NCBI RefSeq assembly: GCF_000426545.1
Contig: NZ_AUFO01000011.1
Location: 62,001-126,000 of the forward strand
DNA length: 64,000 nucleotides
Reading direction: 5' to 3'
Origin: Paenibacillus massiliensis subsp. panacisoli DSM 21345
GTDB taxonomy: Bacteria; Bacillota; Bacilli; Paenibacillales; Paenibacillaceae
A program made the position numbers and the translations under genes. This document shows, in pieces, positions 26,968 through 35,539 of this stretch (its first letter is position 1; each line of letters begins with the position of its first letter). The notes under the pieces are model-generated. The model did no database searches, had not been told where the DNA came from, and worked only from the letters and a program-made list of their open reading frames with translations.

Positions 26968-28610
26968 TTCATGTATTGCTGGTAGATGATGAGAGCTATG
27001 TGACGGAGAGTCTGGCACAGACCCTGCCGTGGGAGGAATGCGGTGTCAGTACGGTCTATCAGGCAGCCTCGGCTCAGGAAGCACTGACGATTATGGAGGA
27101 GCAGGATGTGGACATTCTGGTCACGGATATTCGCATGCCGGGTATGGACGGACTGGAGCTGATTGAGGAGGTAGCCAGCCGCTGGCCGAATGTCCGCTCT
27201 ATGGTGCTGACAGGACACTCTGATTTCGAATATGCCAAGAAGGCAATCCAGCTTCAGGCGTTCGATTACGTCCTGAAGCCGGTGAATGATGAGGAGTTCC
27301 TCGTTAGTCTGGGCGGTGCGATCGAGTCCTTGAAGGATGAATGGGAGGCCTTCGATAAAATGCACAAGATGCACTACAACCGTAAATCGGATTTTACGGT
27401 ACTGCGGGCACATCTGATGCATGATCTGGTGCTGGGACGCCAGCTCTCTCCCAAGACGATTCAAGACAAGCTGCAGGCATATGAAATTCCATTTCAAATC
27501 GACATGCCAACGGTGATGCTGTTGATCCAGCCAGACCGTTATTTCAGCACGATGGATCACCATTCGCTCTCACTCATGGAGTATGCAATTGGCAACATTG
27601 CCGAGGAGGTATTCGCAGAGACGTTCCAAGTGCTGCATTGCACGGCTCCTCATGACTGTCTGATGCTTGTCGCGCAGCTGAAGGAAGCTCGGCAAGAGCA
27701 TGAGCAGCTGGATGATCGCTACAGGAAATCACGCAGGGAGCTGCTGCAGCGCAATGTGGAGAGCTTTCAGCGCAATGTGAGCAATTATCTGAAAGGGCAT
27801 ATCTCCATTACGGTTACTCGCTGGTTCACCTTTCCGCAAGGCATACCGGATGCCTACAAGTCGGGATTAAGCTCAATCTACCAGGATGAGCACGCCATGA
27901 CAGAGATGGGGACCGTTATGTATCTGGAGGATGGACAAGGATTGACGGCCAGCTCTGTCCGCTCCCTGGAGGGCTTGTATAAGCCACCTGCACTGATTCA
28001 TCTGCTGGAATCCAAGCAGTGGGATAGCGCTCGTGCCAAGCTGGAGCAGGTGTACGCCGATATGGAGCAGGAGTCATTTTCCAGGGAGCACCTTTATGAG
28101 GTATTCTTGTCCGTGACCAATGCGTTCATGTACATTGCGCATAAGCAGGGACGCTTGTTCTATCAATTGAATCAGAGCGGTATTGATCCGATGATCAGTC
28201 AAGGGACGGTCAGATCCCTCCCTCAGTTAAGGGAGTGGTCCCTGTCTGTCCTGAATTCTCTGGAATCCGACCTGTCTGAGAACGAGCAGCATACGAAGAG
28301 CTATGTCATCAAGCAGGTACAGGATCTGATCTTCCACGATCAGGGGCAGGAGCTGTCTGTTAAGACACTGGCTGATCAGGTGTACCTGCATCCCGTGTAC
28401 CTGTCCAAGATCTATAAAGCCGAGACTGGAGAAGGGCTCGGGGATTACATTATTCGAATGCGGATGGAGAAGGCCCTCTACCTGCTCAAGCATACGAATA
28501 AAAAAATCTATGAAATTACGACAGAACTGGGATATCAGAATCCGCAGTATTTCAGCAAAATGTTCAAAAAGCACTATGGTATGACACCAAATGAGTTCCG
28601 TGACCAATAG
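26964..28610 (+). CDS. YesN-type response regulator, AraC output domain
   Basis: 548-residue regulator: receiver domain (residues 1-125; DDES, phospho-acceptor Asp55 in LVTDIRMPGMDG, Lys in YVLKPVND), a long middle region of about 300 residues typical of larger YesN proteins, and a C-terminal AraC-type DNA-binding domain (IYEITTELGYQNPQYFSKMF then KKHYGMTPNEF). It overlaps the kinase gene by four bases. Candidate target sites are the 20-bp-spaced direct repeats ahead of the binding-protein gene (28734/28754) and the permease gene (30721/30741). Confidence 0.94.
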   Translation: MIHVLLVDDESYVTESLAQTLPWEECGVSTVYQAASAQEALTIMEEQDVDILVTDIRMPGMDGLELIEEVASRWPNVRSMVLTGHSDFEYAKKAIQLQAFDYVLKPVNDEEFLVSLGGAIESLKDEWEAFDKMHKMHYNRKSDFTVLRAHLMHDLVLGRQLSPKTIQDKLQAYEIPFQIDMPTVMLLIQPDRYFSTMDHHSLSLMEYAIGNIAEEVFAETFQVLHCTAPHDCLMLVAQLKEARQEHEQLDDRYRKSRRELLQRNVESFQRNVSNYLKGHISITVTRWFTFPQGIPDAYKSGLSSIYQDEHAMTEMGTVMYLEDGQGLTASSVRSLEGLYKPPALIHLLESKQWDSARAKLEQVYADMEQESFSREHLYEVFLSVTNAFMYIAHKQGRLFYQLNQSGIDPMISQGTVRSLPQLREWSLSVLNSLESDLSENEQHTKSYVIKQVQDLIFHDQGQELSVKTLADQVYLHPVYLSKIYKAETGEGLGDYIIRMRMEKALYLLKHTNKKIYEITTELGYQNPQYFSKMFKKHYGMTPNEFRDQ

Positions 28611-28711
28611 GGGCGAAGCAGGCGGAGCTGTGTCGGGAATAGGAGGAGCCTGTCTGGAATAAAAGAAATCTGTCTGGAGCAGAGTGAACTGTGTCTTAAT
28701 ATGAAGACTCA

Positions 28712-28796
28712 TTCTGCACCAGAACTCAAGATGTTGCTAAAGGTGCAGAAATCTTAATTATGTGTCATAGGCTGTCGTCTTCGTCCGACCTATAAT
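28712..28796 (+). promoter_or_regulatory. promoter of the galactan-locus binding-protein gene
   Basis: A good -10 TATAAT at 28791-28796 has no matching -35, which suggests activator dependence. Upstream are a perfect 9-bp inverted repeat TTCTGCACC (28712-28720) / GGTGCAGAA (28742-28750) and weaker direct repeats beginning TTGCTAAAGGTG (28734) and TTAATTATGTGT (28754), 57 and 37 bp before the -10. Confidence 0.55.
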
Positions 28797-28833
28797 GAAA
28801 GGGTAATCATTTTGATATTGAGGGGGAAGAGCA

Positions 28834-30525
28834 TTGAGAGCGAAATGGACCAAAAAGAGATGGATATCGCTCCTCGCCATTACAGCATCCTTGAGTATGC
28901 TACTGGCAGGTTGTTCGGGATCAAATAACGGAGCTAATAGTGCTGACACGAGCTCGTCAGCTCTTGAAAACGAATACAAAGAAAAGTACGATCCTGAAGT
29001 GACCGTTACTACAGCATGGGGGATCGACCCGGCATTGGAGTTCAAGAACGGTGAGAGCATTGAGGACAGTGTAGCCACCAAGTGGGCGAAGGAGAAATTC
29101 GGCATTAACGTCAAGTCTCTCTGGTCTGTCACGGACACGAATAGCGCATTCGCAACGAAGCTGCGTCTGGCGATGTCCTCAGGACAAGAAATGCCGGAGG
29201 TCGTGACCATTGGAACAGCTGACAACCTGCTGGCACAGGATCTGATCGATTCTGGCATGTATCAGGAGGTCGGCCCGCTGTTCGACAAGTTCGCATCTGA
29301 TAATTGGAAGAAAGCCATGGAGCAAGATCCGAATGTATGGAATCAATACAGCCGTGATGGCAAGCGTATGGGTATTCCAGTGCTGGATTACGCGTACAAC
29401 CATGACTATGTACTGTGGATTCGTCAGGATTGGCTGGATAAGCTAAATATGAAGGCGCCAACGACCATTGCAGAACTGGAGCAGGTCATGGAGGCATTCA
29501 AGAACAACAACCCTGACGGTCTGGCACCTGCCAAGGTCGTACCGCTGAGCATCGGCTTCAAGACTTCTATGAATACATGGATGGGTGATCCTTCCTGGGT
29601 ATTCGGTGCATACGGCACACTACCGCAGCAATGGAATCTCGGAGCGGATGGTAAGCTGGAATACGGCTCCATTAATCCAGGTATGAAGGATGGTCTCGTG
29701 AAGCTGAACGAGTGGCTGACGAAGGGCTATATTCCCCAAGAGGCTGCACTTTGGGATGAGAATAAGACATCAGAGCCTGCTATTGCTGGTACCGCTGGAA
29801 TGATTCCAGGACCATACTGGATGAGCGGCTGGCCACTGCAGGATACGGTCAAGAATGTGCCGGGTGCTGTATGGAAGCCTATCGCAATTCCGGCTGGACC
29901 TGATGGCAAGGCGATGCGTCACGGCACGCAGTTCACGAACGGTGTGACATTGATCAAGAAGGATATGGCACACCCAGAAGCATTCTTCACGTATCAGAAC
30001 TACCTGTTCGACAACTATGCGAACCCGGAGCCAGGCAGCGAGTATGATAACGGTCTGTTCGCAGGCTACGACTACCAGCTCGATGCGGAAGGCAAGCAAA
30101 TGCCAATTGACAAGATCGATGGTGGATACGTCAATGCTGTGCGTTACCTGCTCGTTCGGGACGGTGCTCGTATTCCTGATGCACAGATGAAGGCACTCAT
30201 TAATCTGGCTGAAGGCAAGGAGCCTGTAACGAAGCTGGAGAAGGACGTAGCCGTGAACTATGGTAAGGAGACTCCTGCAGCTGCTCAAATCCTGATGAGC
30301 CAAGAGGATATTTCCTTCAAGAACATGTTCACTGGCCCTACTACTCAGACCATGAAATCCAAGCTGGATTATCTGAATAAGATTGAGAATCAGACCTTCA
30401 ACGAAATTATCTATGGTAAGAACCCGGTAGATGCCTTTGACACGTTCGTACAGACCTGGAAAGCAGGCGGGGGCGATCAGATCACCGAGGAAGTTAACAC
30501 ATGGTATGAAGGTGTGAAGAAATAA
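28834..30525 (+). CDS. ABC transporter sugar-binding lipoprotein, LplA type
   Basis: Large solute-binding lipoprotein, 563 residues, typical of the LplABC/YtcQ group in Paenibacillus. TTG 28834 follows AGGGGGAAG. The lipobox is LLAGC with Cys27. The mature domain begins after about 30 residues of linker. It precedes two permeases of the same group and two GH53 galactanases, so a galacto-oligosaccharide is the likely ligand (inference). No ATPase gene is nearby. A strong terminator and a second promoter separate it from the permease genes. Confidence 0.92.
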   Translation: MRAKWTKKRWISLLAITASLSMLLAGCSGSNNGANSADTSSSALENEYKEKYDPEVTVTTAWGIDPALEFKNGESIEDSVATKWAKEKFGINVKSLWSVTDTNSAFATKLRLAMSSGQEMPEVVTIGTADNLLAQDLIDSGMYQEVGPLFDKFASDNWKKAMEQDPNVWNQYSRDGKRMGIPVLDYAYNHDYVLWIRQDWLDKLNMKAPTTIAELEQVMEAFKNNNPDGLAPAKVVPLSIGFKTSMNTWMGDPSWVFGAYGTLPQQWNLGADGKLEYGSINPGMKDGLVKLNEWLTKGYIPQEAALWDENKTSEPAIAGTAGMIPGPYWMSGWPLQDTVKNVPGAVWKPIAIPAGPDGKAMRHGTQFTNGVTLIKKDMAHPEAFFTYQNYLFDNYANPEPGSEYDNGLFAGYDYQLDAEGKQMPIDKIDGGYVNAVRYLLVRDGARIPDAQMKALINLAEGKEPVTKLEKDVAVNYGKETPAAAQILMSQEDISFKNMFTGPTTQTMKSKLDYLNKIENQTFNEIIYGKNPVDAFDTFVQTWKAGGGDQITEEVNTWYEGVKK

Positions 30526-30579
30526 ACGGTTTGTACAAGCAATGACGTCAGGCTGTGGCTTGTTCAATCCAACGTCTGT

Positions 30580-30624
30580 CTGTAGCTCCGCTCTTTGATT
30601 AGAGTGGGGCTACAGCTTTTTTTT
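30580..30624 (+). terminator. strong terminator after the LplA-type gene
   Basis: 15-bp stem CTGTAGCTCCGCTCT / AGAGTGGGGCTACAG (three G-T or mismatched positions), six-nt loop, then eight T. It ends the binding-protein transcript before the permease genes. Confidence 0.9.
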
Positions 30625-30720
30625 GTCCAAAATATAGCAGCTGATATGTGAGCATTTTGCATCATGTATTGAATGATTTCCAACTCATCGTAGTATGTGC
30701 AGCATCCTTGCGGAAAGAGG

Positions 30721-30784
30721 TTGCTTTTGTGCCATTTATATTGCTTTTATGTGCTGTTTGGCGCTCTGGGACGGTTGATATAAT
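30721..30784 (+). promoter_or_regulatory. permease promoter with 20-bp-spaced direct repeats
   Basis: TTGCTTTTGTG at 30721 and TTGCTTTTATG at 30741 are exactly 20 bp apart; TATAAT follows at 30779-30784, 58 and 38 bp after the repeat starts. The geometry equals that at 5538-5600, pointing to YesN-type activation. Confidence 0.65.
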
Positions 30785-30836
30785 CGCATTATAGGAAGCT
30801 TGATGGAAGCTTGAGAAGAACTACAGGGGGACTAAG

Positions 30837-31727
30837 ATGAAAACCTTAAAGAAAACCTGGCCATTTCACGTCATGTTGCTGCCGGCCGTTGTATTTTTGA
30901 TCATATTCAATTACATCCCGATGGGCGGGATCGTAATGGCATTCCAGAACTATAAGCCCTGGCTCGGTATTTCTGGCTCGGAATGGGTAGGATTGGACAA
31001 CTTCCGTTACCTGTTCGAGCGTGAAGACAGCTTGCAGGTCATCTGGAATACCGCGATTATTGCTGTGCTTAAGCTGTTCTTTAATCTGTTCGTTCCGTTC
31101 ATATTTGCAATTCTGCTGAATGAAGTCCGCAAGGTATACCTGCAACGGACTGTGCAGACACTGGTCTATTTACCTCACTTTCTGTCCTGGGTTATCTTGG
31201 GCGGCATCTTGATAGATCTGCTGGCCACAGATGGCCTGGTCAACCGGGTACTCGGCATGTTCGGAGCTGGCCCGATCTTTTTCCTGGGTGATAATGATTG
31301 GTTCCGCTTTACAGTGATTCTGACCGACGTCTGGAAGGAATTTGGCTATAATACGATCGTTTTCCTGGCGGCACTTGCGGGGATTAACCCGGCTCTGTAC
31401 GAAGCAGCCGAGATTGACGGCGCTGGCCGGTGGAAGCAGACGCTGCACATTACGGTGCCTTCGCTTGTTCCGATGTTGATGGTAGTAGGTACACTGGCTC
31501 TCGGTAACGTACTGAATGCAGGCTTTGACCAGATATTCAACCTGTATAACCCGCTTGTGTATAAGACGGGAGACATCCTTGATACATTTGTGTACCGGAC
31601 AGCGATTGTGAGCGGTGAAATGGGCTTTGCTACCGCGATTGGCTTGTTCAAGTCCATAATCAGCATGGTGCTGATCCTGATCTCATACAGACTCGCTTAC
31701 AAATGGGCTGGATATCGAATCTTCTAA
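30837..31727 (+). CDS. sugar ABC transporter permease, LplB type
   Basis: Membrane subunit of 296 residues with six helices. The N terminus (HVMLLPAVVFLIIFNYIPMG) and the EAA loop YEAAEIDGAGRWKQTLHITV near residue 185 are characteristic of LplB/YteP permeases. ATG 30837 follows AGGGGGAC. It has its own candidate activator-dependent promoter and is separated from its permease partner by about 300 bp of structured DNA. Likely imports galactan fragments together with the 32030 and 28834 products. Confidence 0.92.
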   Translation: MKTLKKTWPFHVMLLPAVVFLIIFNYIPMGGIVMAFQNYKPWLGISGSEWVGLDNFRYLFEREDSLQVIWNTAIIAVLKLFFNLFVPFIFAILLNEVRKVYLQRTVQTLVYLPHFLSWVILGGILIDLLATDGLVNRVLGMFGAGPIFFLGDNDWFRFTVILTDVWKEFGYNTIVFLAALAGINPALYEAAEIDGAGRWKQTLHITVPSLVPMLMVVGTLALGNVLNAGFDQIFNLYNPLVYKTGDILDTFVYRTAIVSGEMGFATAIGLFKSIISMVLILISYRLAYKWAGYRIF

Positions 31728-31800
31728 CTGCTGCCAATTACAGTATGAAATGAGGCTCAAATCAAAATATCAGTGGTTGACTGTTAGCAGGGTGCAGAGC

Positions 31801-31957
31801 GGAGGGGCTGAGGATTTCTGAAGAAACGTAGTGGTCGCTAAAAGCTTTCTGGAAGAAAGCTGCTTCGGAAGCATAAGCTTAAGCCAGATTTCAACAGTAG
31901 ACTTGGTCCAATTCAGAAATCAGGCTTGAACAGTGATCGCAAGAAACCTCAGCACCC
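31801..31957. repeat. nested inverted-repeat element between two permease genes
   Basis: The 302-bp gap between the two permease genes contains no gene but folds extensively. Outer arms GGGGCTGAGG / CCTCAGCACCC, middle arms GATTTCTGAA (31813-31822) / TTCAGAAATC (31912-31921, perfect), and two inner hairpins AGCTTTCT-GGA-AGAAAGCT (31843-31861) and TGCTT-CGG-AAGCA (31861-31873). It could be a palindromic repeat family of the genome or a structured RNA in the operon message. No promoter or T-run is evident. Confidence 0.65.
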
Positions 31958-32029
31958 GTAGCAGCTCATCGCCCGCCAATCAACATTAGGGCTTGGAGCC
32001 TGACATGAATCAAGAAAAGAGGGAGAACC

Positions 32030-32908
32030 GTGTATCATAAAACATTACCATACCGCGTATTCAGCATTTTCAATACTATCTTCCTGATTACTCTGGCGAT
32101 TATGTGCATCATTCCGCTGGTGCACGTGCTGGCGGTGTCCTTCAGTGCGAAGTCAGCGGCTGACGCCAATATGGTTAACCTGTGGCCGGTAGGCTTCTCG
32201 CTGGAATCCTACAAGAAGACGATGAATAATCCTGTCTTCCTGAATTCTATCGGAATCTCGATTATGCGTACGATCATCGGGACTGCGCTTACCCTGCTCC
32301 TCACGTTTTTAGCAGCATACCCGCTGTCCAAAGAGAATTCCGTGTTCAAAGGAAGAAATGTATACTCCTGGATATTCGTATTCACTATGATTTTTAACGG
32401 AGGCTTGGTTCCGTTCTATATCGTCATTCAGAAGCTGAATTTGATGGACAATTTCCTTGTGCTGGTGCTTCCGGGAGCGGTAAACACGTTTTTGGTCATT
32501 CTGATGCTGAATTTCTTCCGAGGTATTCCGAATGAATTGGAGGAGGCTGCGCTGATTGATGGAGCAGGTCATTTCCGAACCTTGTTCAGCATTTATCTGC
32601 CGATCTCCCTGCCTTCGATTGCGACGATTGCACTGTTCAGCATGGTATTCCATTGGAATTCCTGGTTCGACGGTCTGCTCTACATGAACAATGCCAACAA
32701 CTTCCCACTCGCGACGTTCCTGCAGACCGTCATCATTCAACGTGATATGAGTTCAATGAGCGTGAACCCAATCGAAATGGAAATGATCTCGCAAAATACA
32801 GTCAAAGCCGCTCAGATCTTCATTGGCAGTGCACCGATTCTGATCGTCTACCCATTCCTGCAGCGCTTCTTCGTAAAAGGGATGACATTGGGCTCGGTTA
32901 AAGGTTGA
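32030..32908 (+). CDS. sugar ABC transporter permease, LplC/YcjP type
   Basis: Second membrane subunit, 292 residues. PLVHVLAVSFSAKSAADANM near the N terminus, the EAA loop LEEAALIDGAGHFRTLFSIY and the C-terminal VKGMTLGSVKG are typical of LplC/YtcP proteins. The start is GTG 32030 behind AAGAGGGAG. The galactanase-family gene begins 42 bp after its stop, so both are probably on one transcript. Confidence 0.92.
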   Translation: MYHKTLPYRVFSIFNTIFLITLAIMCIIPLVHVLAVSFSAKSAADANMVNLWPVGFSLESYKKTMNNPVFLNSIGISIMRTIIGTALTLLLTFLAAYPLSKENSVFKGRNVYSWIFVFTMIFNGGLVPFYIVIQKLNLMDNFLVLVLPGAVNTFLVILMLNFFRGIPNELEEAALIDGAGHFRTLFSIYLPISLPSIATIALFSMVFHWNSWFDGLLYMNNANNFPLATFLQTVIIQRDMSSMSVNPIEMEMISQNTVKAAQIFIGSAPILIVYPFLQRFFVKGMTLGSVKG

Positions 32909-32949
32909 TAGATGAAGTAACTATAACAAGCTGGAGTGGGGGAGTAGTG

Positions 32950-34011
32950 GTGGGCTATAAGTACAAGCCTTTCATTCAAGGGATGGATGTGTCCTTTATG
33001 GATGAAATCGAGCAGCATGGTGGGCACTATTATGATGAGCATGGCAGGACGCAGGATTTGCTTGCCATACTTAAGGATAATCATGTGAATGCCGTACGTC
33101 TGCGGATCTGGAATGATCCGCAGGGCGGCTTCTGCAACCTGGAACGTACCGTAGCTGTAGCTAAGCGAATCAAGGAGCAGGGCATGCAGTTCCTGCTGGA
33201 CTTCCACTACTCAGACCGCTGGGCAGATCCAGCCAACCAATGGAAGCCAGCCGCATGGGAGAAGCTGTCCTATGAGGAGCTGCAACGCGCCGTGTGCATG
33301 TATACCGCAGATGTGCTGCGTGAGCTGCAGGAGCATGATGCTCTTCCCTATATGGTACAGATCGGGAATGAAATTACGCCTGGCATGCTGTGGAGTGAAG
33401 GACGTGTCGATGGAGAGCATAATACGGATGAGCAGTGGGAGCAATTCGCGGGACTTGTGAAATATGGGATTGCTGCCGTCAAGTCCGTAGACCCGGACAT
33501 TCAGGTGATGATTCATATTGATCGTGGCGGGGATGCCGCAGCCAGTCGCCAGTTCTATGACCGCTTTGAAGCGCTTGGTGTCGAGTACGATACAATAGGC
33601 CTGTCCTTCTATCCTTGGTGGCATGGTACACTCGAAGCCTTGCGGGATAACATGAATGAGCTCGCGGAGCGTTATCGTAAAGACATAATTGTTGTAGAAA
33701 CCGCTTATCCGTGGACGCTGGAGCAGCTCATGGATCATGAATGGATCTTCAATCAGGAGGAGCAGCTTCTGCCGGGCTACCCTGCTACAGTAGAAGGACA
33801 ACGCCATTACCTGGAAGATCTGATACGTATCATTCGTGAAGTCCCAGACAATCGTGGAGTAGGCTTCTACTATTGGGAGCCTGCCTGGATTCCATCCAAG
33901 TCGGAATGGTCCGTTGGTCATCCGAACAATTGGGGGAACCTTACGATGTTCGATTTCAAGGGACGCAAGCTGGACTCGTTCTCTGCACTGCTGCCGGTCT
34001 ACTCACTCTGA
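32950..34011 (+). CDS. GH53 endo-beta-1,4-galactanase, cytoplasmic form
   Basis: 353-residue GH53 enzyme. FIQGMDVSFMDEIEQHGG opens the barrel; catalytic acid/base Glu141 in QIGNEITPGMLW and nucleophile Glu250 in IIVVETAYPW are present. GTG 32950 follows GGGGGAG; the frame is open 45 bases further upstream without a ribosome site, and neither version has a signal peptide. It would act inside the cell on imported beta-1,4-galacto-oligosaccharides, which is unusual because GH53 enzymes are mostly secreted. It directly follows the permease gene. A secreted paralogue is the next gene. Confidence 0.92.
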   Translation: MGYKYKPFIQGMDVSFMDEIEQHGGHYYDEHGRTQDLLAILKDNHVNAVRLRIWNDPQGGFCNLERTVAVAKRIKEQGMQFLLDFHYSDRWADPANQWKPAAWEKLSYEELQRAVCMYTADVLRELQEHDALPYMVQIGNEITPGMLWSEGRVDGEHNTDEQWEQFAGLVKYGIAAVKSVDPDIQVMIHIDRGGDAAASRQFYDRFEALGVEYDTIGLSFYPWWHGTLEALRDNMNELAERYRKDIIVVETAYPWTLEQLMDHEWIFNQEEQLLPGYPATVEGQRHYLEDLIRIIREVPDNRGVGFYYWEPAWIPSKSEWSVGHPNNWGNLTMFDFKGRKLDSFSALLPVYSL

Positions 34012-34092
34012 CTTGTGTCACTAGCCTCGTTACGTAACAATCCTGGAGAGAGCTTCTTCTGCAAGAATTGTGTTGATTCAGCAAGCACATAA

Positions 34093-34122
34093 CGAGCGGC
34101 AGCCGATACAGGCTGCTGCTCG
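34093..34122 (+). terminator. hairpin after the cytoplasmic galactanase gene
   Basis: CGAGCGGCAGCC / GGCTGCTGCTCG arms (one mismatch) around a six-nt loop. The 301-bp gap to the next gene also holds that gene's promoter. There is no T-run, so termination is uncertain. Confidence 0.5.
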
Positions 34123-34211
34123 CAGCTGTATTGTCGTACTGACTCTATTAGTAGTAGGTAGAGGGGCGTTCCTTACACGTCAGATATGTCGAGAAGGCTT
34201 GAAGATTGTTA

Positions 34212-34269
34212 AAACATACTAAATGTTTCCAAATTACCCTTTCTGATTTCAAAAGATAGCGCTTACAAT
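34212..34269 (+). promoter_or_regulatory. promoter and cre-like site of the secreted galactanase gene
   Basis: AGATAGCGCTTACA (34254-34267) matches 12 of 14 positions of the CcpA cre consensus and overlaps a -10-like TACAAT (34264-34269), a layout for direct repression. Upstream is a short inverted repeat AAACAT-N5-ATGTTT (34212-34228). Confidence 0.55.
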
Positions 34270-34312
34270 ACTAGAGTAACCCGTTATCTTATATTTTAGG
34301 GAGGATGTCATT

Positions 34313-35359
34313 ATGAGAGGCATGAAGTCGGTATTATTGCTTGTATTAAGCTTGTCCTTGCTGCTAGTCCCATGGAGTACCGGAGCATCAACGACTGTGG
34401 AGGCGGCGCCGGCCTTTGCCAAGGGTGCTGACATCAGTTGGGTGGCCGGAATGGAGGCGCAGGGCTACACCTGGAGGAATAAGCAGGGAGTACAGAAGGA
34501 TGTCCTGCAAATTTTGCGCGATGATTATCAGATCAATTCGGTACGGATTCGTGTATGGGTAAATCCTAATATGAACGATTATGCTAACGGTTATATGAAT
34601 GCTGACAAGGCTGCCGAGCTGGCTGCTCGTGCCAAGAAGCTGGGAATGAGCGTCATGCTGACATTGCATTATAGCGATTCCTGGGCTGATCCGGGCAAGC
34701 AAAATAAGCCTTATGCATGGCGTAATCATAATTTCCAGCAGCTGATGGATGCGGTGTGGAGTCATACCGTCTATGTCATGAACACGATGAAGAACAAGGG
34801 CGTTACGCCGGATTGGGTGCAGATCGGCAATGAGACCAGTGACGGAATGCTGTGGCCGGACGGCAGAGCATCGCAAAATATGAAGAATTATGCGTGGCTC
34901 GTGAACACGGGGCACAATGCCGTCAAGTCGGTTAGCAGCAGCACCAAGACCATCGTACATCTTGCTACCGGTGAGGATCGCGCGCTGTTTGAATGGAATA
35001 TTGGCGGACTGATTGACAATGGCGCTAATTTTGATATGGTGGGTATGTCCCTGTATCCTTCCAAGTCCGACTGGCAGAGCAAAGTGAATCAGACGATTCA
35101 GAATGCAAATAATGTGATTAGCAAATACAAAAAAGATGTTGTGATTTCGGAAATCGGTTTGGAGTATAATGAAGCTGCGGCTGCTAAAAGCTTTATTTCG
35201 GATATTAAGCAGAAGGTAAGGAATCTATCGGGTGGAAGAGGCAAGGGCGTATTCTATTGGGAGCCTGCCGCAACTCCGGGCTACAACGATGGCTATAATA
35301 AAGGAGCCTGGGGAACAGACGGCCGACCTACGCAGGCGCTTGAGGGCTTCCTGAACTAA
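34313..35359 (+). CDS. secreted GH53 endo-beta-1,4-galactanase
   Basis: 348 residues with a classical signal peptide (SVLLLVLSLSLLLVPWSTGA, cleavage near residue 30). The catalytic barrel starts FAKGADISWVAGMEAQG. Acid/base Glu174 lies in QIGNETSDGMLW and nucleophile Glu280 in VVISEIGLEY. ATG 34313 is eight bases after AGGGAGG. It cuts beta-1,4-galactan (pectic type I arabinogalactan) outside the cell, feeding the LplABC-type importer. It differs clearly from the cytoplasmic paralogue upstream, so it is not a recent duplicate. Confidence 0.95.
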   Translation: MRGMKSVLLLVLSLSLLLVPWSTGASTTVEAAPAFAKGADISWVAGMEAQGYTWRNKQGVQKDVLQILRDDYQINSVRIRVWVNPNMNDYANGYMNADKAAELAARAKKLGMSVMLTLHYSDSWADPGKQNKPYAWRNHNFQQLMDAVWSHTVYVMNTMKNKGVTPDWVQIGNETSDGMLWPDGRASQNMKNYAWLVNTGHNAVKSVSSSTKTIVHLATGEDRALFEWNIGGLIDNGANFDMVGMSLYPSKSDWQSKVNQTIQNANNVISKYKKDVVISEIGLEYNEAAAAKSFISDIKQKVRNLSGGRGKGVFYWEPAATPGYNDGYNKGAWGTDGRPTQALEGFLN

Positions 35360-35539
35360 TTTGAAAGCCTATGAAAGCTATTAGCTCATTCAGAGTGAAC
35401 GCTGTGGACCAATAAGATATCTGCGATCACCAATCGACAAAAGGCGAGCATATGGCGAAATAGGGCAATCCGTGCAGGATGAGGGCAGCATCAGCCGCAG
35501 GTGTATGAAGTATAGTCTTATATTTGGAGGAAATTGAAG

